Under the pieces are notes generated by a model, which had not been told where the DNA came from, did no database searches, and worked only from the letters and a program-made list of their open reading frames with translations. Position numbers and translations under genes: made by a program. Shown here in pieces: positions 1 through 5,403 of a DNA stretch of 6,066 nt. Position 1 is the first letter of the stretch. Each line of letters starts with the position of its first letter. Origin of the DNA: Gemmatimonadota bacterium (GTDB lineage: Bacteria > Gemmatimonadota > Gemmatimonadetes > Longimicrobiales > Gaopeijiaceae); contig JAPOOQ010000657.1 of NCBI GenBank assembly GCA_026713345.1, positions 1 through 6,066 of the forward strand. Reading direction: 5' to 3'.

Positions 1-2
1 AG

Positions 3-881
3 AGAAGCCCGTACGGCCCGAGGGCGCGTCCGGAAGGGCCACACGCGCCGAACGGAACGGCCGCATCGAGGCCCCAGGGCCGCCCTGGGGCGGTCCGAGA
101 GCGCACAGCCCGTGTAGGCGCCGCCAACGCCGCCACGGACGGGGGAACGGCCGATAGCGATGCTGTGGCCTGTCCTGCGTGCGGCGGTTCGCCTGCATCC
201 GATTCCCAACCCGGCAATCGGGAACGATGTGGAACGTGCCGCGCGCGACGGATGTGGGCGGGCGCACGACCCGTTTCCAGGGACCCTGGCTCGCCGGTGA
301 GGCGATGGGCGGCAAGCCGGAAGCTGTGGCGCCCGGGCGATCCGTTTCCTCCGTCGCTGCGATGGCAAGCGTGGCGAGATGGCGGCGGCTCGCTGGTTGC
401 GTGCTTCGCTCCGCTGATGGACTGGCGGAAGGCCAATCCCGAACCCTCAGGCGTTCAGCGCATCCACATCGCAGCGAACGGCCAGGCACGGCAAGACCGC
501 GGTGGGGTTGGCAAGCGATCCCATGGGACAATGGGTGGCAGCGTCATCCTGATGGGCGATCGCCTCTCGGACGCAGGTCGCATTCACGTCGTCGAGGGCG
601 TGGCGGACGCACTAGCGGTCACGGCGAGGGAGGAGGGCTTGGTCATCGCGACCGGTGGCACGTCGGGATTCGCACGGCTCTCACGGGACTTGTCCCGGGT
701 CGGCCTACCCGTGGTCATCTGGCCGGATGGCGACGAGGCCGGAAAGAAGGCCGCGAGCGACTTGGAGCGTGCCCTTCGCGAGCGGGGGGCCATAGCCGAC
801 ACCGCACGGATCCCAGGGGGCCACGACCCTGCGAGTCTGGCGGGATCGTGTTTCGACGGACCCGGAAGATGGGAACTCTAA
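3..881 (+). CDS. Toprim-domain primase-like protein, 5' end outside window
   Basis: Probably a DNA primase-type protein of phage/plasmid origin that makes or handles primers for replication. The frame is open from the left edge to TAA at 879-881. The first start codon in the window is GTG at 165 (238 aa from there), which has no Shine-Dalgarno nearby, so the true start may lie upstream. Numbering from GTG 165: Cys3/Cys6 and Cys22/Cys25 form a zinc-ribbon-like pattern; residues 28-75 (MWAGARPV..., PFPPSLRW) and 95-130 resemble the core that precedes Toprim in plasmid/phage primases; the Toprim motifs are EGVAD (E144, D148) and DGDEAG (D188, D190). No helicase domain follows; that role would fall to the next gene, 16 nt downstream. 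The 54 codons before GTG 165 encode a Pro/Arg/Ala-rich stretch with no recognisable domain: either a linker from a longer or fused protein, or not translated in this frame. Toprim assignment is firm; primase activity is inferred. Confidence 0.82.
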   Translation, partial: RSPYGPRARPEGPHAPNGTAASRPQGRPGAVRERTARVGAANAATDGGTADSDAVACPACGGSPASDSQPGNRERCGTCRARRMWAGARPVSRDPGSPVRRWAASRKLWRPGDPFPPSLRWQAWRDGGGSLVACFAPLMDWRKANPEPSGVQRIHIAANGQARQDRGGVGKRSHGTMGGSVILMGDRLSDAGRIHVVEGVADALAVTAREEGLVIATGGTSGFARLSRDLSRVGLPVVIWPDGDEAGKKAASDLERALRERGAIADTARIPGGHDPASLAGSCFDGPGRWEL

Positions 882-883
882 AC

Positions 884-889
884 AAGGAG
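884..889 (+). promoter_or_regulatory. Shine-Dalgarno site of the RepA-like gene
   Basis: AAGGAG lies 8 nt before ATG 898, in the short gap after the primase stop codon. It fixes the start of the ATPase gene and suggests that both genes are read from one mRNA. Confidence 0.75.
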
Positions 890-897
890 AAAGACTG

Positions 898-2142
898 ATG
901 AACAACGGACCTCTGGATGGGATTGACCCGGTGGCGCGCACCGAAGATATCGATAAGCAAGCCGAGGCGCTGGATGCGGCTCGGGAGCTGGCGCTCGACC
1001 GCGACTTCGATGGGGCGGAGCGAGAAATCGAGCCGTGGCTGCGTCAGCTAGAAGTCGATCCGGACGACCGGATCCGGCAGGCGGACGACCCGAAGGCAAT
1101 GAAGGCCGCGATCGGGAAGGCGCGGGCAATTCACGACCCTGCAAGCGTCGTCGGCCTGAAGCCCGTGTCGGAGTTCGCTGGAGAACTGCCACCGCCCGTG
1201 CTGTGGATGGATGCCAGGCGAGGAGGCGGGACCATCCTGCGGGTGGGGGACGTGGCGCTGCTGTCTGGTGCCGGCGGGGTGGGAAAGTCGTTCGTCACCC
1301 TAGGATTGGCGGTCGCCGCCGCCCGCGGCGGGGATGAGAAGCGCGGCGACGGCTGCGGTCTCCATGTCCGGAAAGGACCGGCGGTTGTGCTGTCATACGA
1401 GGACGATCCACGTACCGTGGCTTACCGGTGCGGATTGATCGTGTCGTCAATGCCGGAGCCCGCCTCAGCGCCGGAGGATTTACTTCTGGTTCCCGACCCG
1501 CATCCCTTGATGGTGGCGGATCACGAGAATCCCGGCAGGGTTGCGAAAGCGGATCAGTGGACGACGCTGTGGAACGCCATCCGGTCCAAGAATCCTTCCC
1601 TCGTCATCGTAGACCCGGCGTCAGCGGCGTTGGCCGGAGTCAATCAGAACGATGGCGCCACGGTGCGTTGGTTCCTCCGGGCACTGGCCCAAGAAGCGAA
1701 GAACGGGAACTTCGGCGTCCTGGTCGTGGCGCACAGCACGAAGGGTGCCCGATACGGTCAAGCAGATGTCGGTCCTCACGCCGTCGCGGGCTCAGCGCAG
1801 TGGACGGATGCGTCTCGCGGAGTCCTTTTCATGCGTCGGCAAGGAGAGGGGCGGGCGGTGATCGAGTGCGTGAAGTCGAATCACGGACCCGTGGGCTGGG
1901 CCGTCGAGCTCGAAGCCGACATGCGTGGGTCCGAACCGGGGCGCTTTGCGGGCTGGAAGAAGCGTGGACGGCACAGCCACAAGGAATGGGCGGAACGCAA
2001 GGAAGAGCAGGAGAGGGAGAAGAAGGCCAAGGAAAAGGCCCGGGCCAAGGCAAAGAAGGCCAAGGCGAAGGAAAAACGTAAGTCGAGAGCCAAGGGCAAC
2101 GGTGACGGGGGACCACCACCCCCCAACGTAGACGACATCTGA
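898..2142 (+). CDS. RepA-type AAA/RecA-fold ATPase, putative replicative helicase
   Basis: A 414-aa P-loop ATPase of the AAA_25/RepA-like group, which includes the hexameric plasmid helicase RepA. It would unwind the origin or drive the fork. Visible motifs: Walker A GAGGVGKS (124-131), an acidic YEDD (167-170) after a hydrophobic strand at the position of the catalytic Glu in RecA-fold helicases, Walker B-like LVIVDP (235-240, D239), and VVAHSTKG (276-283) at the sensor/motif position of RepA-like proteins. The N-terminal ~100 residues are acidic and unrecognised. Residues 362-400 are a run of Lys, Ala, Glu and Arg, probably a charged helix or disordered DNA-binding tail, followed by GDGGPPPP. 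The start is set by AAGGAG 8 nt upstream. The stop lies one base before the next gene's TTG start. RepA-like helicase is the best fit; another plasmid or phage DNA-metabolism ATPase of the same fold is possible. Confidence 0.82.
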   Translation: MNNGPLDGIDPVARTEDIDKQAEALDAARELALDRDFDGAEREIEPWLRQLEVDPDDRIRQADDPKAMKAAIGKARAIHDPASVVGLKPVSEFAGELPPPVLWMDARRGGGTILRVGDVALLSGAGGVGKSFVTLGLAVAAARGGDEKRGDGCGLHVRKGPAVVLSYEDDPRTVAYRCGLIVSSMPEPASAPEDLLLVPDPHPLMVADHENPGRVAKADQWTTLWNAIRSKNPSLVIVDPASAALAGVNQNDGATVRWFLRALAQEAKNGNFGVLVVAHSTKGARYGQADVGPHAVAGSAQWTDASRGVLFMRRQGEGRAVIECVKSNHGPVGWAVELEADMRGSEPGRFAGWKKRGRHSHKEWAERKEEQEREKKAKEKARAKAKKAKAKEKRKSRAKGNGDGGPPPPNVDDI

Positions 2143-2143
2143 T

Positions 2144-3499
2144 TTGCCTCTCTCGCTCCAGAGTGCTCGGAACGACGAAGAAGTCGTCGAGGCCGTCTCT
2201 CGGGCCGCGTGGCACAAGTGCGGTCTCGATGGCGACCCGGAGATCCCGGCGCTGAACGAACTCGCGGACTGGTGGCGACTGGAGTGCCCAAGAGAGATCC
2301 GGTTACAGGCTGAGGGCCGGACTAGCAAACTGATCGATTTCTGCGTTCACCGTGACGGTAAGCCGCCGAAACAGTTCTTGCTGTTCGAGACCACCGAACC
2401 CGAGTTGCCGACGTTGCTGGACCGGGGTCAGCCCTACGACATCACGCAGAGATGGCTGTACGCCAGGGAGAGTGGTTTCGACGGGCGTCATCCCTTGGGA
2501 GGGGTCTTGGTGGCCTGGTACACCCGGCGCGTGCCGGTACCCGCGAACACCCGAAACGACTCCGTGTTTCCGCGCATCGGCGCCACAAGGCAGGAGGAAA
2601 AGGCCGTGGCTTTGGCAGTCAGCCAGGGGCAGGTGGGCCAGATGCTGACCCTGCCTGGATTCGGTCCCGGTGAACCGGATGGCCCACCGAACCCGACTCC
2701 CGCCTATCCGTTGATGCTATGGGAAATGGCTTCTCGGGCGTTGTCGCACGAGCGAAACAAGCACGCTGCCTGGCTGGCGGCCCGCATTTTCGTCGATGTG
2801 ATCCTCGACGTGGCTCCGGAGCATTGGCCGTTGTCGGCGAGTCACGGGGTGCGGCTCCCCGCCCAGAGGTTCAGGGATTTTCTGGCCCGGATATACACTC
2901 CGGGCAGGTCAGGTCGCATTCACTGGAGCCGCACCAAGCAACTTGATACCATGCTGGAAGCGTTCGACCTGCTGGAGGCTCGGGAAATGCGGATCCCGTG
3001 GACCGATTCCGAGAAGCAAGTCGGCGGCCTGCGCCGCGTACTGGTCCCCTTGGATGTTCCCCGGAGTGGCCATGCGGACGATGTCGTGCAGTTCGCAATT
3101 CACCTTCCGCCCGGCATTACTGAAGGCCCGTTGCTGGACCGTATCTTTCTTCGGCTTGCAGGGGCGAAGTCCATGCCAGCCTGGCGACTGTGGCTGAACC
3201 TATCCGACCTGTGGAGGATACCGGGCAGAACTCGCGTCCCAGTTGGTAGGACGTGGTTTCAAGTGAAAGCCGCAGGCCGGTATCCGGTCGTGTCAGATGC
3301 AGAGCTGCTCGCTTGGGCCTTTCCCACACCAGAGGGGGCAACACTCAATCGGTCCACCCAGCGAACGCGTCTGAGCAGGGCTCGCAAGGCGCTGGAATGG
3401 ATGATCGAGCAGGGTGCCGTCAGCGACGTTTCCTCGTCGGAAGGGCGCCGGTTGATGCCTGGCCCCAATTGGGCGGGGTGGCGTGGCGGGCGCAAATAG
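2144..3499 (+). CDS. Unrecognised protein, putative plasmid replication initiator
   Basis: A 451-aa protein whose family I do not recognise. The only possible start after the in-frame stop at 2129-2131 and before a long coding stretch is TTG 2144, one base past the ATPase stop and with no Shine-Dalgarno, so it is probably translated by coupling to the upstream gene. What can be seen: no signal peptide or membrane segment; an acidic, Trp-rich N-terminus (ADWWRLECPREIRL, 41-54); a helical middle (LWEMASRALSHERNKHAAWLAARIFVDVIL, about 192-221); a segment at about 315-385 with the character of a winged-helix unit (FAIHLPPG, then LLDRIFLRL, PAWRLWLNLSDLWRIPGRTR); and a basic C-terminal helix (STQRTRLSRARKALEWMIEQG, 404-424). 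The initiator role is inferred from its place after a helicase gene and about 160 bp before four iterons, as repC follows repA in IncQ plasmids. A regulator or accessory replication protein is also possible. Confidence 0.6.
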   Translation: MPLSLQSARNDEEVVEAVSRAAWHKCGLDGDPEIPALNELADWWRLECPREIRLQAEGRTSKLIDFCVHRDGKPPKQFLLFETTEPELPTLLDRGQPYDITQRWLYARESGFDGRHPLGGVLVAWYTRRVPVPANTRNDSVFPRIGATRQEEKAVALAVSQGQVGQMLTLPGFGPGEPDGPPNPTPAYPLMLWEMASRALSHERNKHAAWLAARIFVDVILDVAPEHWPLSASHGVRLPAQRFRDFLARIYTPGRSGRIHWSRTKQLDTMLEAFDLLEAREMRIPWTDSEKQVGGLRRVLVPLDVPRSGHADDVVQFAIHLPPGITEGPLLDRIFLRLAGAKSMPAWRLWLNLSDLWRIPGRTRVPVGRTWFQVKAAGRYPVVSDAELLAWAFPTPEGATLNRSTQRTRLSRARKALEWMIEQGAVSDVSSSEGRRLMPGPNWAGWRGGRK

Positions 3500-3543
3500 G
3501 TGGAGGGGAATCGTTCATTTGCCAAAGAGGGAGCAAGGGGGGT

Positions 3544-3559
3544 CCGGGACCGATCCCGG
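3544..3559. repeat. GC-rich hairpin, 6-bp stem
   Basis: CCGGGA (3544-3549) pairs perfectly with TCCCGG (3554-3559) around a CCGA loop. A further GGGG/CCCC pairing outside a small bulge can lengthen the stem. It begins about 45 bp after the stop of the putative initiator gene and has no T-run on either side, so a rho-independent terminator is not well supported. Confidence 0.5.
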
Positions 3560-3570
3560 CACCCCGCCGC

Positions 3571-3607
3571 TCCCGACCCCCCTCCTCGTCGAGGTCGGGG
3601 GTCGGGA
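3571..3607. repeat. Strong inverted repeat with 11-bp perfect stem
   Basis: TCCCGACCCCC (3571-3581) is perfectly complementary to GGGGGTCGGGA (3597-3607). The 15-nt loop can itself fold (CCTC 3584-3587 with GAGG 3591-3594). No T-tract follows on either strand, so this is not a classical intrinsic terminator. Lying between the initiator gene and the iterons, it could be a single-strand initiation signal, a primase site, a protein-binding site, or a factor-dependent transcription stop. Confidence 0.65.
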
Positions 3608-3623
3608 CAGGGTACCAGTCGGC

Positions 3624-3662
3624 GATGAAGAAATGTCATATAGAACAATGACTTACGAAGTC
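3624..3662. other. AT-rich stretch next to iterons, possible unwinding element
   Basis: This stretch, which includes GAAATGTCATATAGAACAAT, is clearly richer in A and T than the surrounding GC-rich DNA and directly abuts the first iteron. In iteron plasmids the strands first open in such a segment. No clean DnaA box was seen. Confidence 0.4.
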
Positions 3663-3750
3663 AACCGTCCCCTACTTCCCACATCAACCGTCCCCTACTT
3701 CCCACAGAACCGTCCCCTACTTCCCACAGAATCGTCCCCTACTTCCCACA
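3663..3750 (+). repeat. Four direct repeats of about 21 bp (iterons)
   Basis: The unit AACCGTCCCCTACTTCCCAC plus a final A occurs at 3663-3683, 3686-3706, 3708-3728 and 3730-3750. The first three are identical; the fourth has one change (AATCG for AACCG). Start-to-start distances are 23, 22 and 22 bp, close to two helical turns, so bound proteins would sit on one DNA face. A weak AACCG remnant lies at 3764-3768. Period, copy number, near identity and the AT-rich stretch just to the left are typical of plasmid iterons bound by an initiator. Which protein binds is inferred; the 451-aa product is the obvious candidate. Confidence 0.78.
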
Positions 3751-3773
3751 TCGGGAGAGAAGAAACCGTGGCT

Positions 3774-3791
3774 GTTAGACCGGAGTCTGAC
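3774..3791. repeat. Small hairpin right of the iterons
   Basis: GTTAGAC (3774-3780) pairs with GTCTGAC (3785-3791), with one G-T pair, around a CGGA loop. It lies 24 bp after the last iteron. There is no T-run, and its role is unknown. Confidence 0.4.
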
Positions 3792-3818
3792 CCACGGGTA
3801 ACAAGGTTGGGACGAGAG

Positions 3819-4108
3819 CGTAGCGTATAGCCATGTCTGACAACCAGCGTAGCCACCGTAAGTGCCTACAAGCCAACAGGTTGGAGAAGAAGTCCACTGC
3901 GCTACGCTGACATGAGAGGTGAATTCGACCCTTTCGATCACTTTCGCCAGAAAGGCCCCCAACCCCCCCATTCCCGCCACCTCCCTCCCATCTATCTTCT
4001 ATATCTATCGTAGGTAGCGTAGGTAGTAGTAGTAGGTGGTGGTCTGGCAACGACTTAGCGCCCTACGAGGCCGCCCTACGCTCGGCCCTGGCGACCGTAG
4101 GACCTACG
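3819..4108. repeat. Cluster of CGTAG/CTACG motifs on both strands
   Basis: Nine copies of the pentamer were counted by eye: CGTAG at 3819, 3848, 4009, 4018 and 4096; CTACG at 3902, 4063, 4076 and 4104. About eight were seen in the remaining 5.8 kb. Several extend to AGCGTAGS; CAGCGTAGC (3845-3853) is an exact inverted partner of GCTACGCTG (3901-3909). The pair at 4096-4108 forms CGTAGG-A-CCTACG. The pattern suggests sites for a DNA-binding protein within the origin region. Confidence 0.5.
3956..4035 (+). repeat. Pyrimidine-rich tract running into CGTAGGTAG/TAG repeats
   Basis: From 3956 to 4008 the + strand is mostly C and T with few purines. It then switches to two tandem copies of CGTAGGTAG (4009-4017, 4018-4026) and a TAG run to about 4035. 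Such strand asymmetry with short tandem repeats is non-coding in character. Confidence 0.5.
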
Positions 4109-4122
4109 CAAACCGGGCGCTC

Positions 4123-4195
4123 TCTCGCGCGTGCGGGGGCGCGCGCCCTCCCCGCCCCCCACCCTCCCTCAAGCTATAGGACTGCGCGCGCGAGA
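4123..4195. repeat. Inverted repeat of alternating CG with arms of about 12 bp
   Basis: TCTCGCGCG (4123-4131) is perfectly complementary to CGCGCGAGA (4187-4195). Extending inward gives 12 positions (TCTCGCGCGTGC with 4184-4195) with one mismatch. The 49-nt interior is G/C homopolymer-rich with a short AAGCTATAGG interruption. It lies about 80 bp beyond the recombinase stop codon and could be a transcription barrier or a protein site. Confidence 0.4.
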
Positions 4196-4274
4196 CCAGG
4201 GATGGGGCGGGGGGGCACCTGAAGGGGGGGCGAGCCAAAGCAATTTCCGGCAGGCCACAGGGCGCGTGCGCGCA

Positions 4275-5261
4275 CTATTTCGCGGCGTAGAACTGCGCAA
4301 CTGCACCCTGCCCCGCCAATTCGGCACGGGCGTACGTTGCCGGCATCCGCGCCGAGGCCCAGCGGCCGGCTACTTGCACTGCGGAAACGCTCGCGCCGGC
4401 CGCCACGAGGTCCAAGGCCATCCCGACCCGGCATGCATGCGCTGAGAACCTTCCCTTCAGGCCAGCGGCGCGGGCGGCGGCGGCTATGCGTTGCGACACA
4501 GCCCGCCCGGACCGGAGCCCGAACACGCGCTCGTCGTCTTCGGCGTCGCCTCGGATGGCCTTGAGTGCCGTCGCCGAGTCCTTGGAGATGAACTGCACGG
4601 CTCCTTCGCCCTCTTGGTCGGTCTTGCTGTGGCGGATGGTCAACCGGCCGGTTCCATCGTCGCGGAACTCAATGTCAGACCAGCGTAGCGCGACTGCCTC
4701 GGATCGCCGTAGCAGGGCATCGCGCATCGTGCTGATCAGCGCGATGTCCACCCGACCGCGTTTTGCGGCAGTCTCCGCCGACTCGCGCCGCAGGCCCTGC
4801 GGCCCTGTCCGGGGATGCATCGCCGTCGCTCGGATGGCGCCGAGATCGTTCGCGCGGATCCCCGTGGCTTGCTTTTGCTCCGTGCCAGCCGCGCGCCGCC
4901 GGAGCCCGCGCATGACCCGTTTGACCCCTGCCGAGCCGGTGGGATCGAGCCCTGCCACTTCGTGATTGTACCGGACGGCCGCGCGGTCGATGCTGAGTGC
5001 TGAACGCGAGAGCCCTGCGTCGGCGCGATGCGCCAGGTAGGCCGCCACGGTCTCCGGCGCGGCGGGCAGCGATTCGTATCCCTGCTCCTCGCACCAACCG
5101 ACGAACTGGTTCCAGGCCGTACGGTAGCTCCGAAGCGTCTTCGGCGCGTGTGACTCTGTGGCCGCAGCAACTACAGAGTCCACGTGCTCCGGTTTCAGCA
5201 CTCCGCCTGTATCGTCCACGGGCTGTAGTGCGGGTAGGGGCTTCTTCGGGGTATTCGTCAT
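4275..5261 (-). CDS. Tyrosine recombinase/integrase
   Basis: A 328-aa site-specific recombinase of the phage-integrase/Xer fold that would cut and rejoin DNA through a covalent 3'-phosphotyrosine link. The N-terminal part (about 25-125; KTLRSYRTAWNQFVGWCEEQG, then ETVAAYLAHRA) is a SAM-like core-binding domain. The C-terminal catalytic domain shows the expected residues: R185 in LLRRSE, K213 in HSKTDQ, H275 and R278 in HACR, W301 at the usual His/Trp position, and nucleophile Y310 in ATYARA. The domain looks complete. The start ATG at 5261 is chosen because GAGGAG (5268-5273) sits 6 nt upstream; an in-frame extension to 5363 is possible but has no support. It faces away from the small genes' upstream end and converges on the origin region. 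It may serve integration of the element or resolution of multimers; the sequence alone does not decide. Confidence 0.93.
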   Translation of the reverse strand: MTNTPKKPLPALQPVDDTGGVLKPEHVDSVVAAATESHAPKTLRSYRTAWNQFVGWCEEQGYESLPAAPETVAAYLAHRADAGLSRSALSIDRAAVRYNHEVAGLDPTGSAGVKRVMRGLRRRAAGTEQKQATGIRANDLGAIRATAMHPRTGPQGLRRESAETAAKRGRVDIALISTMRDALLRRSEAVALRWSDIEFRDDGTGRLTIRHSKTDQEGEGAVQFISKDSATALKAIRGDAEDDERVFGLRSGRAVSQRIAAAARAAGLKGRFSAHACRVGMALDLVAAGASVSAVQVAGRWASARMPATYARAELAGQGAVAQFYAAK

Positions 5262-5267
5262 GGCTAT

Positions 5268-5273
5268 CTCCTC
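5268..5273 (-). promoter_or_regulatory. Shine-Dalgarno site fixing the recombinase start
   Basis: Read on the - strand this is GAGGAG, 6 nt before the ATG at 5261. It favours the 328-aa protein over the longer frame that opens at 5363. Confidence 0.75.
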
Positions 5274-5295
5274 TTCGGAATGGAAGGTGTTGGGT

Positions 5296-5318
5296 GCCCC
5301 GGCGAAAGAGCCGCGGGC
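5296..5318 (-). repeat. Hairpin in the 5' leader of the recombinase gene
   Basis: On the - strand GCCC-G-CGGC (5318-5310) pairs with GCCGGGGC (5303-5296): an 8-bp stem with one bulged G and a 6-nt TCTTTC loop. No T-run follows. It lies 34 nt before the recombinase ATG, where it could affect translation or transcript stability. Confidence 0.4.
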
Positions 5319-5341
5319 ATCACACACATGGGAGCGTCGAA

Positions 5342-5357
5342 GCGGGGTCGATCCCGC
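5342..5357. repeat. GCGGG/CCCGC stem with tRNA T-arm-like look
   Basis: GCGGG (5342-5346) and CCCGC (5353-5357) enclose GTCGAT, followed by CTCCAAGCCA. This resembles the T-arm and 3' end of a tRNA, the usual integration target of tyrosine recombinases, and lies 81 bp upstream of the recombinase start. The loop is one base short, and no acceptor 5' strand or anticodon arm is present, so it is not a tRNA gene. An attachment-site remnant is a guess. Confidence 0.25.
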
Positions 5358-5364
5358 CTCCAAG

Positions 5365-5400
5365 CCAACGGGGGGTTTTGACGCCTCCCGCTGGTGTTGG
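5365..5400 (-). terminator. Imperfect hairpin just after the zinc-ribbon gene
   Basis: On the - strand, four bases after the TGA at 5404, CGGGAGG can pair with CCCCCCG (one mismatch) inside an outer CCAAC/GTTGG pair. It is well placed to end the small-gene transcript, but no T-run follows, so intrinsic termination is doubtful. Confidence 0.25.
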
Positions 5401-5403
5401 GGT

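Larger units (their letters stand above)
3500..4274. other. Non-coding region, putative replication origin (oriV)
   Basis: No convincing gene lies between the end of the putative initiator (+) and the end of the recombinase (-). The open frames here read through repeats or homopolymer runs and match nothing I recognise. The region holds, from left to right, two GC-rich hairpins, an AT-rich stretch (about 3624-3662), four iteron-like direct repeats (3663-3750), a small hairpin (3774-3791), a cluster of CGTAG/CTACG motifs (3819-4108), a pyrimidine-rich tract (3956-4008), and a GC-rich block with alternating CG runs (4111-4275). Iterons beside an AT-rich segment and next to replication genes are the usual layout of an iteron-controlled theta origin. 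Origin function is inferred; the repeats and hairpins are read directly. Confidence 0.6.

Noticed and set aside
179..898. A second long open frame (239 aa) overlapping the primase gene
   Set aside because: Its product is Arg/Gly/Trp-rich without any motif, while the other frame carries the Toprim and zinc-ribbon motifs. It is a product of high GC.
1792..2328. Antisense open frame of 178 aa across the end of the ATPase gene
   Set aside because: It is the complement of the Lys-rich coding tail, giving long Leu/Phe/Pro runs. No ribosome site or recognisable domain was seen.
3663..3750. Repeats as a CRISPR array
   Set aside because: Spacing between copies is only 1-2 bp, so there are no spacers. 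The period of 22-23 bp fits iterons.
3483..3830. Open frame through the iterons (115 aa)
   Set aside because: Its repeats (NRPLLPT...) are just the translated iterons. There is no domain and no good ribosome site.
3717..4050. Minus-strand open frames in the origin region (87 and 91 aa)
   Set aside because: Their composition follows the repeats and pyrimidine tract. No motif was seen and they overlap each other in different frames.
4680..4691. Shared ACCAGCGTAG between the origin region (3844) and the recombinase coding region as attachment cores
   Set aside because: A 10-base match is expected by chance many times in a window this size, and this copy lies inside the coding sequence.
5262..5363. 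N-terminal extension of the recombinase to 5363
   Set aside because: There is a good Shine-Dalgarno only for ATG 5261, and the extension (SHVCDARGSFAGAPN...) reads across a leader hairpin.
5290..5372. A tRNA gene upstream of the recombinase
   Set aside because: Only a T-arm-like stem is present, with a 6-base loop. No matching acceptor strand, D-arm or anticodon arm can be drawn.
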